A stretch of 6,886 bases of DNA, from positions 1 to 6,886 of the forward strand of contig JALNVG010000129.1 of assembly GCA_023227685.1 (NCBI GenBank), written 5' to 3'. Origin of the DNA: Bacteroidaceae bacterium. Lineage in GTDB: Bacteria > Bacteroidota > Bacteroidia > Bacteroidales > Bacteroidaceae. Position numbers and translations under genes: made by a program. Positions 6,734 through 6,886 of this stretch are shown here, in pieces; positions within the stretch are counted from its first letter, which is position 1, and the number at the start of each line of letters is the position of its first letter. Under the pieces are notes generated by a model. The model ran no database searches and was not told where the DNA came from. It worked only from the letters and a program-made list of their open reading frames with translations.

Positions 6734-6886
6734 ATGTATCAAATTAGAAAAGCAACAATAGACGACTGTGCACTCATCAATGTACTGGCTAAAGAAGTAT
6801 TTCCGGTTACATACAAAGAAATTCTATCCAAAGAACAAATGAACTACATGATGGATTGGATGTATTCATTAAAGAACATCCGCAAA
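6734..6886 (+). CDS. GNAT-family N-acetyltransferase, N-terminal part (3' end outside window)
   Basis: The frame starts at an ATG and stays open to the last base, giving 51 residues. The start MYQIRKATIDDCALINVLAKEVF has the pattern of the first strand and first helix of GNAT acetyltransferases (an I-R-K-A-T-x-x-D strand, then a helix with a conserved LI..L). It continues with TYKEILSKEQMNYMMDWMYS, typical of a Bacteroidetes subgroup of these enzymes. The family transfers an acetyl group from acetyl-CoA to an amine of a small molecule or protein. The acetyl-CoA-binding Q/R-x-x-G-x-G/A loop lies beyond the window, so neither catalytic completeness nor substrate can be judged. The gene is divergent from padR. 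The leader has AAAGAAA 6 bases before the ATG, at best a weak ribosome binding site. Confidence 0.75.
   Translation, partial: MYQIRKATIDDCALINVLAKEVFPVTYKEILSKEQMNYMMDWMYSLKNIRK

Noticed and set aside
1..6886. Search for CRISPR repeats, tRNA genes, IS ends or prophage features
   Set aside because: No direct-repeat arrays, cloverleaf sequences, transposase frames or terminal inverted repeats were seen.

Overview
The window looks like a piece of chromosome from the order Bacteroidales, most likely Bacteroides or a close relative. Four things suggest this. Translation starts are preceded by A/T-rich leaders without clear Shine-Dalgarno sequences. The candidate promoters match the Bacteroides -7 consensus TAnnTTTG. 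The YidC and PspC proteins have Bacteroidetes-type architecture. The secreted S9 peptidase closely resembles Porphyromonas gingivalis dipeptidyl peptidase 5, as I remember that sequence. Coding density is high, there is no gene-free stretch over 300 bases, and I see no mobile element, CRISPR array, rRNA or tRNA. It reads as ordinary core chromosome, not an accessory island.

Layout: (1) On the + strand, the 3' half of pyrG (CTP synthase, glutaminase domain) is followed after 37 bases by a complete yidC (inner-membrane insertase), probably in one operon. (2) A strong inverted repeat with A and T tracts (2760-2810) closes this operon and, read the other way, the convergent minus-strand gene. It is a clear bidirectional terminator. 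(3) On the - strand lies a DPP5-like secreted serine dipeptidyl peptidase (4923 to 2818). It has its own candidate promoter and a roughly 95-nt leader that appears to begin with a long hairpin. (4) Upstream on the - strand, a PadR-family repressor gene and a PspC-domain membrane protein gene form a two-gene unit with a 25-base gap. (5) At the right edge, divergent from padR, a GNAT-family acetyltransferase gene starts and runs off the window.

The genes fall into three functional groups. pyrG and yidC are housekeeping genes (nucleotide synthesis and membrane protein biogenesis). The DPP5-like enzyme would release dipeptides in the periplasm for peptide nutrition. The padR-pspC pair looks like a small self-regulated envelope-response module: a palindrome overlapping the padR promoter is a plausible PadR operator. 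I found no convincing undescribed multi-gene system. The points most worth checking are the padR promoter palindrome, the dpp5 leader hairpin, and the Bacteroidetes-specific N-terminal domain of the PspC protein.
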